Assembly: GCA_019279435.1 (NCBI GenBank)
Contig: JAAALK010000289.1
Span: 87,885,023 to 87,949,022, forward strand
DNA: 64,000 nucleotides
From: Zizania palustris
Lineage: Eukaryota > Streptophyta > Magnoliopsida > Poales > Poaceae
Direction of reading: 5' to 3'
The position numbers and the translations under genes are program-made. Below the pieces are notes generated by a model that made no database searches, was not told the DNA's origin, and was given only the letters and a program-made list of their open reading frames with translations. This document shows positions 1 through 12,085 of the stretch, piece after piece (the first letter of the stretch is position 1; each line of letters starts with the position of its first letter).

Positions 1-1809
1 TTTGTGCCGAGGAGAGGTAAGGGCAAGACTTGTCTTGGGCCTCTCTCTTCTTTAACAACAACACATTCGACGAACGATCCTTTGGTAGGTGCTTTGGAAG
101 AAGATCCTACTGAAGACGATCAACGAGCCCTGTCCTCGCTCCCGCTACTGGCTCCATTCTTGGAGGAGCAGACAGGGCTCCGGGCTCTCTTGGAACCTTT
201 GGCTGACTAGAGCCAAGAGGTAGGGAACTCCGAGCTGGTCTCCATTCTTAGCGAGGCCAGAGGATTGGAGCTCGATGTAGCCGTCGAAAGGGCTACCCTC
301 TAGGTATGCAACAAATATCAAGCATATTTATTTAATGGAAATTACATCGTACTTACTTTGCTTTTTTGCATCAATTTGTCCTTGCTAGAGCGGCAGTGAC
401 TTCTAATGAGCTTGAAACCAATCGGCTCAAAATGAAGATTACAACGCTTCAAAGGGTCCTCAAGGGCTCCGAAGACAAAACTTTGCAGTTGGAGGAAGAG
501 CTCCTTGAGGAGCGAAGGGCTAAGGCGATAACGGAGGAAGCACTCCGGATAAAGTAGCAAACCTGCGCTAGACTCACTTCTTCGATAGAAGAAATCCAAG
601 CGGAGCGTACGGTGCTGAGGGTTGAGATTGAGAAGCTTCGGGCAGTGGAGGTGGTGTTCGAAGCTAAACTCGTAGAGCTTCGAACGTCACTTAATCAAGC
701 GTTGGTCCAGAAAAATTACCTGATGTCGAAGACAGCTTAAATCTCCTCCGTTGCCACCGAGTTGATGAAGGCCGAGGCGAGGCATAACATGGCAGCTGAT
801 CAAACTCTGGACACCCTCAAGGGCGTTCTAGAATATTTTGGCATGGTGTGTCCATCTTCTTCACCTGCGGTGGATGAACCTCTTGATCGAAAGCTCAAGA
901 TGATCCAGGCGACGGCTAAGATGATGAAAGGCTCCGGGACCCACTATGGGGATATTTCTTGCCAAGTAGCTGGGATGGGAGTCCTTCGACACCTCGAAGC
1001 CGTCAGGGTCTCCGTTGCTCCAATTAAGAGTTTAACGCCTGCAAGCTTATCTGATGAAGGCTTACTACGACCATATCTAGACGTAGCTTCAGCTTGGGAA
1101 GCCTTCCGGGCAACCTGGAAAGCAGATAACAAAGCTGCGGCCAAGGCTTGGATCGACGAATCTCGTCGGTAGAGGCGAGCTCTAACGAAGCCTCTGGCTC
1201 TGAGTCCTCCAACCACTCCGCCTCCTGATCCGAAGGTCTAGCTTCTATAATGCTTAATTATGTACATGAGATCTTGTAATGTTCTTATTTTAATGAATGA
1301 AAAGTTTATAAATGAAAATTTTTCGCTTGAATGTTTGTTTCTAGGTTTTGTTATATGCATCGGATCCTGACCTCGTGGTATTAGAGCTCAATGAAGAGCT
1401 TCGCCAACAATGGGCTATCCTCGAAAGCTTGAGGCCTTACAGGCGTTCACAATTTTCCGTTCCTCGAGGAGAGCAAGGGGAAATAGCACCCGATGTTTGT
1501 AACGAGGTTCTATCTTATATTAAAGAAGAGGATAAGGTAGAAAAATCTTCGTCTTCAAAGTATGTAGATTGGTCTGACTCAAAGTACCAAGTCGAAGACC
1601 CAACGGAGGTTAGCTCCATAAAACTTCTATCCTGGGCCAAACTTCAAGAAGAACAGAAAAAGATGCAGGCTTCAAAGAAGAAGGGCAATCAGACCAAAAG
1701 AAAGGTTTTGAGAACTCCAGGCTCCGAAGACCGAACTGGTCCTAGGAGTAGTTCTAGAGGTCGGAGGGGTCTCCGCTTTTATTTAGGTTTAGATAATAAT
1801 TTTTTCTAA
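1..1809 (+). pseudogene. Antisense gene of A3 (exons 3-5), broken
   Basis: Homologous to the antisense gene of A1 (50106 to 46507, minus). Exon 3 remnant 1-303 has a Gly/Lys-rich segment, then an acidic stretch ending in LLAPFLEE. Exon 4 (372-1235) is a long heptad-rich coiled coil, then a conserved segment (LEYFG, LKMIQ, AWEAF). Exon 5 (1345-1809) is acidic then basic. Introns inferred by comparison are 304-371 and 1236-1344. The donors gtatg and gtcta are intact, but the first acceptor has become AT. In-frame stops occur at 208-210, 555-557 and near 738. The protein function is unknown. In grass Gypsy elements such antisense products are often annotated as 'putative gypsy type transposon' proteins; that link is from memory of the family. 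Confidence 0.75.
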
Positions 1810-2150
1810 TTATGATAATTTTAACATGATTATCCAATTAATACAAATTATCTAAGACACATCATTGTACCTTATTCCCTGCCACTCCTTGTGGGTGGGG
1901 GACCATATGCAATGCAATAAGGTCAGTCGGACACAATGCTTGGTATCAAAAATAGGTGCTTCGCAATAGTACTTGGTAATCATGAATTCGACTCTTTCAT
2001 AGAGTTCTTCGAACTGTACGTTCATATTGTAATGTTTATAATCTGCGAGCTTCGAGTTTATACTTGGAAGCTCCGACATTGGTCTTCTTAGGACTTATAA
2101 AGTGTCTCATTTGGCTGAAGCCTTGAAACCTTATTACTTGGTCGCCTTCG

Positions 2151-3140
2151 ACTCTTTTACAGATGCTATGAACTCGGAGGATCAGAAATCTATTCTTTTA
2201 AAGTACTTAGACTCTTCTTTGGATGCTATCAGGCCAAAACCTGGAATCCGTAGGCTTATTCCAGGCTTTGGCCATCTTCGACTCTTTTACAGATGCTTTG
2301 AACACAGAGGATAAGAAATCTTTTCTTTTAAAGTCCTCAGACTCTTCTACGGATGCTATCAGGCCGAAGCTTGGAATCCATAGGCTTTGGCCACCTTCGG
2401 CTCTTTTACAGATACTTTGAACCTGGAGGATCAGAAATCTATTCTTTTAAAGTCCTTAGACTCTTCTACGGATGCTATCGGGCCGAAGCCTGGAATCCGT
2501 AGGCTTTGGCCACCTTCGGCTCTTTTATAGATGCTTCAAATCCGGAGGATCAGAAATCTATTATTTTAAAGTCCTTAGACTCTTCTACAGATGCTATCAG
2601 GCCGAAGCCTAGAATCCGTATGCTTTGGTCACCTTCAGCTCTTTTACAGATGCTTCGAACCCGGAGGATTGGAAATCTTTTCTTTTAAAGTCCTTAGACT
2701 CTTCTAAGGATGCTATCAGGCCAAAGCCTGGAATCCGTAGGCTTTGGCTACCTTCGGCTCTTTTACAGATGATTCAAACCCGGAGGATCAGAAATATGTT
2801 CTTTTAATGTTCTTAGACTCTTCTACCGATGCTATCAGGCCAAAGCCTGGAATCCATAGGCTTTGGCCACCTTCGGCTCTTTTACAGATGATTTGAACCC
2901 GAAGTATCGGAAATCTGTTCTTTTAAAGTCCTTAGACTCTTCTACGGATGCTATTAGGTCGAAGCCTAGATTCCATAGGCTTTAGCCACCTTTGGCTCTT
3001 TTATAGATACTTCAAACCCGTAGGATCGAAAATCTATTCTTTTAAAGTCCTTAGACTCTTCTACGGACGCTATCAGGCCGAAGCCTGGAATCCATAGGCT
3101 TTGGCCACCTTCGTCTCTTTTATGGAATACTTGAACCGAT
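2151..3140. repeat. 119-bp tandem repeat inside A3
   Basis: About nine head-to-tail copies. The landmark CTCTTTTA recurs with starts near 2151, 2281, 2400, 2519, 2638, 2757, 2876, 2995 and 3114, so eight of nine intervals are 119 bp or nearly so; the first is 130. Copies differ by scattered substitutions. The unit is itself a degenerate doublet of about 60 bp, both halves carrying a GGATTCCAGGC- or GATGCTATC-like core. A1 has only two to three ~60-bp units at the homologous place (about 46020-46200). The array sits where the sense pol and the antisense gene converge. Frames through it are open in places, but I see no sign that it codes. Confidence 0.9.
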
Positions 3141-3310
3141 GGTTCAAAGGCCATTTGCTGGGTTCTGCTAAAAGATGCTTACCTCCGCAAGCATCTTCGT
3201 TCCTCTGATGCGTCCACTAGGGGTAGGGAATATTTGAAGAGTAAGCATAATTCGAACCTCCATCTTTATTTATTTTAGAAAGGTACTTTACAATTGATTA
3301 CAAGGAGCCC

Positions 3311-6211
3311 CTAAGCGTAATAACGCTTAAGGTGCTCCGCATGCCATGCATGCTTTAATTCTTCCCCTTCTAAATTAGCTAATTTAAAAGATGAGGGGCA
3401 TCCTGAACGTAGGATATTATATGGTCCTTCCCATTTGTTTCCTAACTTCCCCGAAGCAAGTACACTTCGCAGTACCAAATGTTCTAGTCTAAGTTCATTA
3501 ACTTTTACCTTTAGGTCATATCATGTCTTCGTCTGGTCTTGGTGCTTCATCAAATTGGCGACAACTCAAAGCCTCGTCTCTTTTGACAAATCAAGCGAAA
3601 TGTTTCTTTCATAACTATCTTTAGGCTCCATTACACAAAGGGATCCAAATTTTAGTTCCGTGGGAGTCATGGCCTCGTCTACGAACAATAATCTGAATGG
3701 GGTGAATCTTGTGGACCTAGCTTGTGTGGTCCGAATGGACCATAAAATCTTGGGAAGCTCTTCAGTCCATAGCCCCTTTGCCAACCCAACAATTCTTCAA
3801 TTCAAACCAGACAAAATATTTCCATTAGCCCGCTCGATGGCTCCGTTGGATTGGGTGTGACGAACAGCTACAAAGCACAATTTAATTCCCAAACCTTCGC
3901 AAAATTCTCTAAAAGGTTCAGCTTTGAATTGGGTGCCATTGTCAATTGTCAACTCTCTAGGCACTTGTCGAAGTGATAACAGTTTAGGGTTCAACTTCGA
4001 CCCATTTAGAAAAGTATTCGATTTCTGCCACCGTGAACTTCAAGCTACCCTTCGCCATTGGGAAAGGGCCGATGAGATCTATTCCCCATCGTGCCATTGG
4101 TCATACCAGATCAATGACTTGAAGGGGTGTCGATGGGCGATGGCTTCTTCTACCCATCCATTGGCACCCTTGACATGTTCGAACCAATGTTTCTGCATCT
4201 CTTATAATTGTTGGCCAGTAAAACCCCTGGCAAAGTGTTTTTCCTGCTAGAGCACGAGGGGCTAAGTGACTGCCACACAGGCCTTCATGAATTTTCCGAA
4301 GTATATCTTGACCTTCAGGTTGTGAGATGCATCGGAGTAGATGAGAAAAGCCTCTGGCTTTATAAAGTACTCTGTTGACAAGCTTATAATTTCGAACCGT
4401 TACATGGAGCCTTTGTAAATCTAGACCATCTAGCGAAGTTGTACTGTTTTGCAAAATATCCAAAATTGCACTCCGCCAATCAGTGACTGGAATGCAAAGG
4501 ACTTTTGTGGAGGGAAGTTGATGCACCGAAGGTTTAACAAGTTCTTCATAAAAAGCACCTTCTCGGACGTCCAATGCTCCGGCTGTAGCCTTTGCCAGGA
4601 CATCTCTAAGCTGATTATATGCTCGAGGGATGCTTCAGATAGAAATTCCTTTGAACAATGCCTCCGTCTTGCGGATTTCTTCTAAGTATTTTGCAAGATG
4701 TGGATTCCTGGCTTGGAATATTTTGTCACAATGCACTGCAATAACTTGGGAATCTGTTTTTATTACAATTCTAGTTGCTCCAAGTGCTCTTGCTTTTTAG
4801 AGACCAAGCAGGATTCCTTCGTATTCTGCAATGTTGTTAGTGGACTTAAAGTTGAGCCTTGCAGAATACATTGCTTTTTTCCCTGAAGGTGATATTATTA
4901 TGGCTCTGGCACCAGCCTCGGATGCTTTATAAGCTCCGTCAGAAAATATTGTCCATAATACTTCGCAGGGTTCTTCCGGAGCCCGAACTACAGATGGAGT
5001 CCACTCGGCCACAAAGTCAGCTGTAACATGGGATTTAATAGATGTTCTTGCAGTGAAAGAAATGGCAAAGGGGGCTAGCTCGACAACCAATTTTCCAATT
5101 CTCCATGTGGAGTCTTTGCTCCAAAGCATATCACCAAGGGGATACGAAGTAGGGACAATTAAATTATGTGCTAAGAAGTAATGCCTTAACTTCTGCGAGG
5201 CCATTACAGAAGAATAAACAAAATTCTCGAGCTCGGGGTATCGTGTTTTTGCTCTGGACAAAGCTTCTGAAACGAAGTATACTGGGTTTTGCACCAGTTT
5301 TCCCTCGAGCTCTATTTCTCTAACAAGCTCTGCACTTACTGCGAAGCCCGTTGCTATAAGATAAAGAAGGAGAGTTTCTTCTAGGAGGGGTACAGTAAGT
5401 TTTTACAAATTTCTAAGATAATCCTTAATATCATCAAATCTTTTCTGGCACTCTGGCGTCCACTTAAAACTTTCGAACCCGTTTAAAGCATTGAATATTA
5501 GGAGGCTTCGCTCGGCTGATCTGGCTAGGAATCTGCTAAGGGCTGTGAGGCATCCTGCCAACTTCTGGACATGCTTCAAATTTTTAGGTGGAGCCATTTT
5601 TTGTAGTGCACTTATTTGCGTTGGGCTAGCTTCGATTCCTCTACTCGAAACTAAGTACCCTAGCAATTTTCCTACTTGACCTCCGAATATACATTTTTCA
5701 AGGTTGAGGCGAACTCCACATGCTTGGAGGCTCACAAAAGTTTCTGCTAGGTCTAGACTATGCTGGTGTTTTACAACACTTTTTATTACAACGTCATCCA
5801 TATAGGCTTCGACATTTCATCCTATTTGGTGACCTATAGCCTTAGAAATAAGACGCGAAAAAGTTGCCCTAGCATTCCTCAAGACAAAGGGCATTCAGAC
5901 ATAACAGAATACTCCGGAAGGATTTATAAAACTCGTCTTGGCTTTGTCTTCACGTTTTAGCCAAATTTGATGATAACCAGAGTATGCATCCAGGAAGCTT
6001 AAGAGCTCGAAGCCAGCCGTAGAATCCACAAGTTGATCGATGCGGTGCATGGGGTATGGATCTCGGGGGCATGCTTTATTTAAAGAAGTGAAATCAATGC
6101 ACATGCGCCATTTGCTGGAGCCTTTCTTCTTGACGAAGACGGGGTTAGCCAACCACTCCGTGTGGGCTACTTCCCTCATGATTCCAGCTCTCAGCAACTT
6201 TTCTACCTCTA
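3311..6211 (-). pseudogene. A3 pol: RT, RNase H, integrase remnants
   Basis: On the minus strand the order is RT (6211-5800: WLANPVFV, FLDAYSGYHQI, then MDDVVIKS of the catalytic YMDD region), RT thumb and connection (5801-5403), the degenerate first RNase H (about 5400-5100) and a second RNase H (4990-4600: SDGAYKASEAGA, NNIAEYEG). The integrase zinc-binding part (about 4330-4140: GLCGSHLAPRAL, CQGCQWMG), core (3994-3797: TIDNGTQF, ERANG) and C-terminal part down to a stop at 3311-3313 follow. The reading frame is broken repeatedly, for example in RT near 5895, between RNase H segments near 4800, and in the integrase core near 4100-4000. RT lacks its N-terminal third because C1 cuts it. Confidence 0.85.
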
Positions 6212-8757
6212 TGTGGGATCAGAATTGCGACTAGAGGGGGCTGAATAGGCACCTCAAAAAATTCTCGCGAATGTGATGACCTTTTCAAAACAACTGACAC
6301 GCCTCTAAAATCATCAAATTCAAATCTGAACCGAACAGTACAAGATCAGAGCAAAAACTTAATTCAAAATCACAATTCAGTGAAAATCAGAGTCTCAAGT
6401 GCCGAATTACTAAAGTCGGAGTTTGATTTGCCGATTTCCTTTTCTCAGTCGGTCACTAGAGTACCGACAATGTTCAGACTCAGCAGAAAAACGTTTGAAA
6501 CATCAAATTCTCACTTTGAATCTGTTCTGATCTTATTTAAACCCTTTGAAAAACATGATCTGAAAACTGAACAGAATAACTATTTGCACTTTTCAAAACT
6601 AGAGGATGAACTTCAGATCAAAGTAATTAAATAATCAGGTTCATCTTTCAGCTGAATTCAAAATACAGCAACAACCCAGTTATGTTCTAAACTTGTTACA
6701 CCTCACAACAGTACCAAAAACACATTGAAACAATTCAAAACTTCTGTTTTGATCTTGGAAGAATTCTTAGAGCAAATACAGATTGGTTCTCAATCAGAGA
6801 GGACTGAACACAATTATTCAAATCCAGAGATCAAATTTGTAATTTCAGCACAAGTTCAGTTCTGATCAAATTATCAGCAGATCAGTACAGATTTCAGATT
6901 CAACCACAAATACAGAATGCAGATGAAGGTCACTATTCAAATTCAAAACACATGTTTATACTCAAACAGGACTCTAGATTAAATTGATCAGAATCAAATT
7001 TTAGAGATGTAGAAGTCAAAATGGCAGATCAAATCTGTAATCACTTCAGTGGTGTCAAGCAGCAGAATTAGCAATTCTGTAGTAAATTAGCAATACATAT
7101 TCAGTTTAAAAATGATGCACAAATGTGTGAATCAAATCAGAGAAGACAACTATCAACAAAGATTCATCATGACAAGCAACAGTGTAATCAGGCAACAATT
7201 TGATCTGAACATCTAGAGAATCAGGATAGCATTCATCTAACTACTGAATGGACTTCTCAAAAGATATTTCAGACCAGAGTGATCTCAAACAACCAGAAAT
7301 ATAGAACAACACTTTGTAAACATTTCTTTTATGTATTCAACTTGATCAGAGAGTGTTCTGTGATTAGACCTCTAAAAATGCTAACTGAATTTTTGAAGAT
7401 TTAGTTTAGCAGAACAAATTCAGATATAAACAGACAGTTTAATCAATTCAGTTCAGTAAGCAACCTTGCAGCAAGAATTCAGATAAGGGAAGTACACACA
7501 GAACATGACTTTAATAGATACAAGTGATTAAATCAGAACTGTAGTTGATCAGAAGCATTTCACAAATGAAATCAGAACAGCAACAATACTCATGATGAAT
7601 TTTCAGCAAATGAGTTTTTCAACTTCAATTTAACAACCTTGTAATCTGCTCTGAACAAATGTACTGATTAAAATTCTATTTCTGTTCTCAACTAATGAGC
7701 AGAATTGGTAACTCAGAGAAAACAACAAATTCTAATTTCACTTATCAAGAATACCACCTACTTGATGTAAAATTAATTCCTCAACAATTCAGCTTGAGAA
7801 TTCAGTGCAATCAAGAACCAAATTACAAATAACAGAATCATAGAAAATTTGTACTCAGCAACAAATGGAATATGAGCAAAGCTCTTTTTACTTCAGGACA
7901 GAACTGTTAGCAGAAACAAAACATATTTTTAGAACAGTACAACAACTTTTTATAGAGCGGTTACAAAAGTTCATCTAATCACTCAGCTTTTCAGTTTCAG
8001 AAATCAGCTTTTCAGTGACACATGTTCATCTAAATACTCATCAACTCTTTGCTGATCTCAATTAGACTGATATATTCTGATATATCCAAAAATATGATGA
8101 ATGCTTCTGATTATCAACAAAAATACTTCAGTCTGATACAGAGATGCACAATGTCATACTGAAGAATGAATCAGCCAAAAAGTGGTGAAAAGAATCAATC
8201 TAGTTCAGACTTGAATCCTTGTAGAAATATTCTTGTGTTGTTCATCATTCAAAAGGGCATAAAAATAAAGATGTTACTCAGTATGTATTTATGTCAAAAT
8301 GTTTTGGATTCAACACATCAAACAAAAGGTAATTAGAACAAAACACATGAATAGCTCATCCAGTTCTTCAAGAACATGCCATAGATATGATTTTAAGTTT
8401 TCAGGCAAAGTTCTTTTTCAGAACTGAGATGTCACTTTTGAGAAACAAAAGAATCATGAAGAAATTGCAGAAACCAGTTGCAAATTCCAAAAATGGAACA
8501 TTCACATCATCCACAACAAAAGATGTATAAACATCAACATCATGTTCTGCAGTCACTGTGCAGTTTTTAGATATTGAACAGGAGGTGATAAAACTAGATT
8601 AAAAGTGGAATATAGAGAGGTTGCTACAAAAATAACCAGCCAAAAAGAAAGAGACCTGCCCATGGCTATGGAACTCTATTTATGGGCCAGCCATGGGTGG
8701 TAATTTCTTAAAAAAAAAGTCCCTCTAGAGTTAATATATTACATCAAGGTCCTATTC
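6212..8757 (-). mobile_element. C1: long LTR of the E type, 5'-truncated
   Basis: Starts TGTGGGATCAG followed by GCGACTAGAGGGGG and TGAATAGGC. Over about 50 bp this is the reverse complement of the 3' end of E1 at 51526-51575, so C1 lies in minus orientation. The body is AT-rich with many short CAGATC/CAGAAC-like words and no coding content. Near the right end a minus-strand TATA-like box (rc CATAAATAG, 8676-8684) and a TGATGTAATA block match the promoter region of E1 (38500-38580). Similarity fades after about 8757, where D begins, so the 5' part of the LTR is missing. ORFs within it look random. Copia (SIRE/Maximus-like) affiliation is a guess from the CACCCCCCTCTAGTCGC terminal motif. Confidence 0.65.
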
Positions 8758-8760
8758 CTA

Positions 8761-10545
8761 GTCAGCCTGTACCATCAGCTCCATCGCCTTCATCGAGTGG
8801 GGGGCAAATGGGCGTTGCACCTATTCAATCGACACTCGATGACATACTGCAAGCAGCTGCATCCCGGCTACGTTGACGATTCCTCGCTGGTAAAAACATC
8901 TGAGTTGACTTTTGTTCATTATTCTTGCTTCTTTGTCCCTTACTTATCCTTGTATCATGTAGGAGGACGCTGTGGATGCTCCGCTAGTGAGTTGACGTAG
9001 CCGACCTATTGAATATGGGCTGCAATCAGGCACAAGCTCATTGGTTATCGGGGCCCCTTCCCCGATGGAATTACTCACCAAGAAGCGAGTCAAAATCCTA
9101 GCACACAAGTGTAAAGAGCCAGATGTGGGAGTGCGTCGATCCACCAGAGCCCGATCCGGCCAGGTACTCTTTCTGACCTATTTTTTGCTATGCCTAGTGA
9201 ATTTTTATCTTCCCTTTGTAAAATGTTTCTTCTTTTTCTTCAGTTGACACTGCCTACTACTTCGGCTACCTAAGCCACGACTATCGTCGATGCACCTTCA
9301 TCGGCTCAAGTATGTATGCATCTTCGCATTATATACTTGCTTCGCATTTCTAATATCTAATACTTTTTCCTATTCATCCTTCATCCCCCGTTGTCGTGCC
9401 TCTTCATGCGGCTTCAGATCGGATGGCCGATGACCTAGCCAGAGCCTAATCGACCCTGCCCACTTGAGGTGTTGTGGCGGAAACCATCATCGGAGCTAGT
9501 ACGTAAGGATTCATACCTGTTGATTCTAGTGTATCGGCCAATGTGGTCGATGTAGCTGAAATAACGGAAGCCGGTACAACAGAAGGCATGACGATTAAAG
9601 TTGGGTCCCCATTGCTTCAAGCTCTCGTCAAGTACTTTGCTCACTTTATCTTTTTGTTGCCTACTGCGTAACTAACATCGACCCTAAATGCAGTCGATGC
9701 TAGATGCTGGGGGCTCGTAATCCCCCCAAGATAGTTTTGGAGAGGAGGGTTCACACACCCTCCCGGTGGCAGATGAGCGAGACGATGCTGCCGCTTCTTC
9801 TGCCAATAGCATTCCTCGATCGGCAACTCCTGCCAGGCCTACTAACGTAAGCACTCTTGTACTTATTGTCACATTGTGGTTGGCTTCTGTTTAACTTCCT
9901 TTCTCCTTTCAGTCCTTCATTTAGAAATTTCCTTTTGATATCGGATCATGTCAGGAGGATGAAGAAGTCACTGGTGCGACTTCATTGACCGTGACTCAGC
10001 TGCCCTAGGAGGTGAGGGAAGTGTTATCGGACCTGCTGCATCGTTTAGAAGACCCGATTGAGGTCCTAGTTAATGACATGGGGCCGATACGAGGGTGCTT
10101 CAATGATATCTTCGATCCCCACTCCTCAGAGATGGTTGACGCCCTTACACCGATCACATATCTGGAGTTCCATTGGTCATATCTAGAGTTTCATTGGCCA
10201 TATGTGCGTCGCAACGGGAAGAGATTAAAACCCATGACAAGGTAGTGCTCACCGAGGGCACCATTCTGGATTGCATCCGGGCTGAGTAAACGGTTCCGTT
10301 GCTGGAACTTGACCACCTACAGGTGGAGGAGGCCGAATTGGCCTCGAGGCTGGACGGGGTCTGGACAAAGATTTCTGAGAAGGATGTTACTCTGGCCTCC
10401 TTCCTAGCTCTGATTGAGGCCCAAAAGCACCAGCTTGCCAGTGTTGTCTGCCATGCACAGCGCCGACGCCATGCCCTTCAATAAATCCCCATCTTGGATG
10501 CCGAAGACTGGGACATCCTTTGAAGCATCGACGCAATTAGGCTAT
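8761..10545 (+). pseudogene. Antisense gene of D with about five introns
   Basis: Coding-like blocks are separated by short GT...AG intervals at 8890-8962, 9164-9243, 9310-9417, 9632-9693 and 9847-9912 (62-108 bp), most with a pyrimidine-rich stretch before the AG. The exon at 8963-9163 encodes a basic segment (MELLTKKRVKILAHKCKEP, then RRSTRARSG). Upstream sequence is Ser/Pro-rich (VPSAPSPSSSGGQMG). The last exon (9913-10545) includes a heptad-rich coiled coil around 10299-10484 (LELDHLQVEEAELASRL). This resembles the disordered, then coiled-coil organisation of the A antisense gene, although the sequences do not align by eye. Stops occur near 8871 and 8996. Intron calls are by inspection only. 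Confidence 0.5.
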
Positions 10546-10799
10546 AGGTGATTGAGGCCATTCGTTGGGCTCTTCTTTAGCTTTATGTAGGATCTTTGAC
10601 TTGTAACCTAAAACGCTATGCCTTCATAATATATTTGTCATTGATCCCTTGAGTTGGTCTTGATTTTTTTGTTTAAGGGTTATTCCTTAGCATAGGCTGT
10701 ATAAAGGTGATACCATCGGTATCAGCTGTCTTCCATGTAGGTGTTTAGGCATTTATCCAACTGCTTGGAAAATATTTCTTCAAGTACTTTCCATTCAAA

Positions 10800-12085
10800 G
10801 CCTTCCCGAACACTTCTCCATTTAATCCTTCGAGAAAATAGGCATTGCTGGGCACCACTCGATGTATTCAAAATGGTCCTTCCCAATTAGGCAACCAGTT
10901 ACAGAACCGATTGTCCCTAGACCCCATCGGTAGGATAAGTTTACATACGAGTTCTCCTTGTTCGAATGACTTGGGCACCACTTTCTTGTTATAAAACCTG
11001 GCAACCCTTGCTTTGTTTTCTTAAATATTTTCGAGGGCTCTCAATCGAACCTATGCTAGATCGTCTAGGTCATTCGTAATTAAATTATAATAATCATCGG
11101 ATTTTAGTTTGTCCTGTAATGTAATCCTTCTCGAGCCGATGTATTTTCCCACGGTAGTACTACTTCATTGCGATAGACTAACTGATAAGGTGGTACTTTA
11201 GTTGATATGTGTCACACCATTTGATAAGCGATAGTGCTTCTGACAGAGACCGATGCAAATGCTTCGATTACTCATTGATTTTGCGCTTTATTAACTTGAT
11301 CAAACTCCTATTGGACGCTTCAGCTTGACAATTAGTATGTGCATAATATGGCGATGAATTTAAGAGCTTGATTCCCATACCGTCTCCGAACTACTGGAAC
11401 TCCTCTGATATGAAAATCATCCCTTGATCTTTGGTGATGGTTTGTGGAATCCCAAACCAATATATTATATGTTCTCTGATGAACTCAATGGCATTGGCAA
11501 ATGTAAATATTTTGAGTGCAACGACCTCTACCCACTTTGTGAAGTAGTTAGTGGCTGCCAATATGAACTTATGTCCTTTACTTGACGCTGGGTAGATTTG
11601 GCCGATCATATAAATGATCCACCCTCTAAAGGGTCAAGATTTAATTATTGGGTTCATTGTTGACGCAGGCGCCCTCTGAATAGCTCCTAACCTCTCACAG
11701 TCTTGGCACCCTTTATAATATTCTATGCAGTCCTCCACCATAGTCAGCCAAAATTAACCTGCCCTCCAAAGCAGCCATTTCATTTTCTAGACCGAGTGGT
11801 GTGTTTTGCATATGCCATCGTGTACCTTGCACATCACAACCTTGGCTTCTTCGACACTTATGCATTTAATGAGAACCCCATCGGTCATCCGATGATAGAA
11901 GTATTCCCCGAGAAGAACATATCTCATTGTTTGATATCTGAGTTTTCTTGGTGTCGATGTTGAAGGATTTTTCAAGTAAAAAATTATATCATACCTCCAA
12001 TCATTGGACTGTATCTCCGTGATCTCCACCTTGATCGACTTGACAATCATCTTGTATCCTGACGCCGTTTGGGCTAATTCGTTTG
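10800..12085 (-). pseudogene. D pol: second RNase H end and integrase
   Basis: Minus-strand blocks in order from 12085: the end of a Tat-type second RNase H (NELAQTASGY), a linker and the integrase zinc-binding segment (12182-11787 frame; MCKVHDGICKTHH). Next come the integrase core (11609-11391: YPASSKGHKFILAATNYFTKWVE, WFGIPQTITKDQG) and the C-terminal region to about 10800. The second catalytic Asp (TKDQG) is present. The part holding the first catalytic Asp and the zinc CXXC lies in a broken frame at 11610-11750. The RNase H is cut at 12085 by B2. The sequence is closer to the B integrase than to A. Confidence 0.7.

Larger units (their letters stand above)
1..6211 (-). mobile_element. A3: partial Tat-type Ty3/Gypsy retrotransposon
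   Basis: The gag-pol part reads on the minus strand (RT, RNase H, integrase, 6211 down to 3311). An antisense gene reads on the plus strand (1-1809). Between them lie a spacer (1810-2150, nothing recognised) and a tandem repeat (2151-3140). The same order is seen in full-length A1 (39892-51029), which identifies the family. The left end, including the 3' LTR, lies outside the window. On the right the RT is cut at 6211 by long LTR C1, and the rest of the element is not found in the window. A3 is clearly more divergent from A1 than A2 is. Placement in the Tat lineage is inference from the dual RNase H and the extra antisense gene. Confidence 0.85.
8758..12085 (-). mobile_element. D: partial Gypsy element with intron-rich antisense gene
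   Basis: An antisense gene (plus, 8761-10545) and a minus-strand pol 3' half (10800-12085) converge, the same architecture as A elements but with diverged sequence. On the left D abuts truncated C1 with no LTR, so its 3' LTR is lost. On the right it is cut by the 3' LTR of B2 at 12086; the five bases before are gtttg, the expected target duplication, whose partner lies beyond the window. The convergence zone 10546-10800 holds nothing recognised. D is the oldest layer of the nest. Confidence 0.7.

Noticed and set aside
1852..2079. 75-residue minus-strand ORF
   Set aside because: No counterpart in A1 or A2, and it lies in a non-conserved spacer next to tandem repeats.
6380..8700. Possible gene in the AT-rich 6.4-8.7 kb region
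   Set aside because: Only one short ORF, no coding periodicity by eye, low-complexity CAGATC-like words; it is LTR C1.
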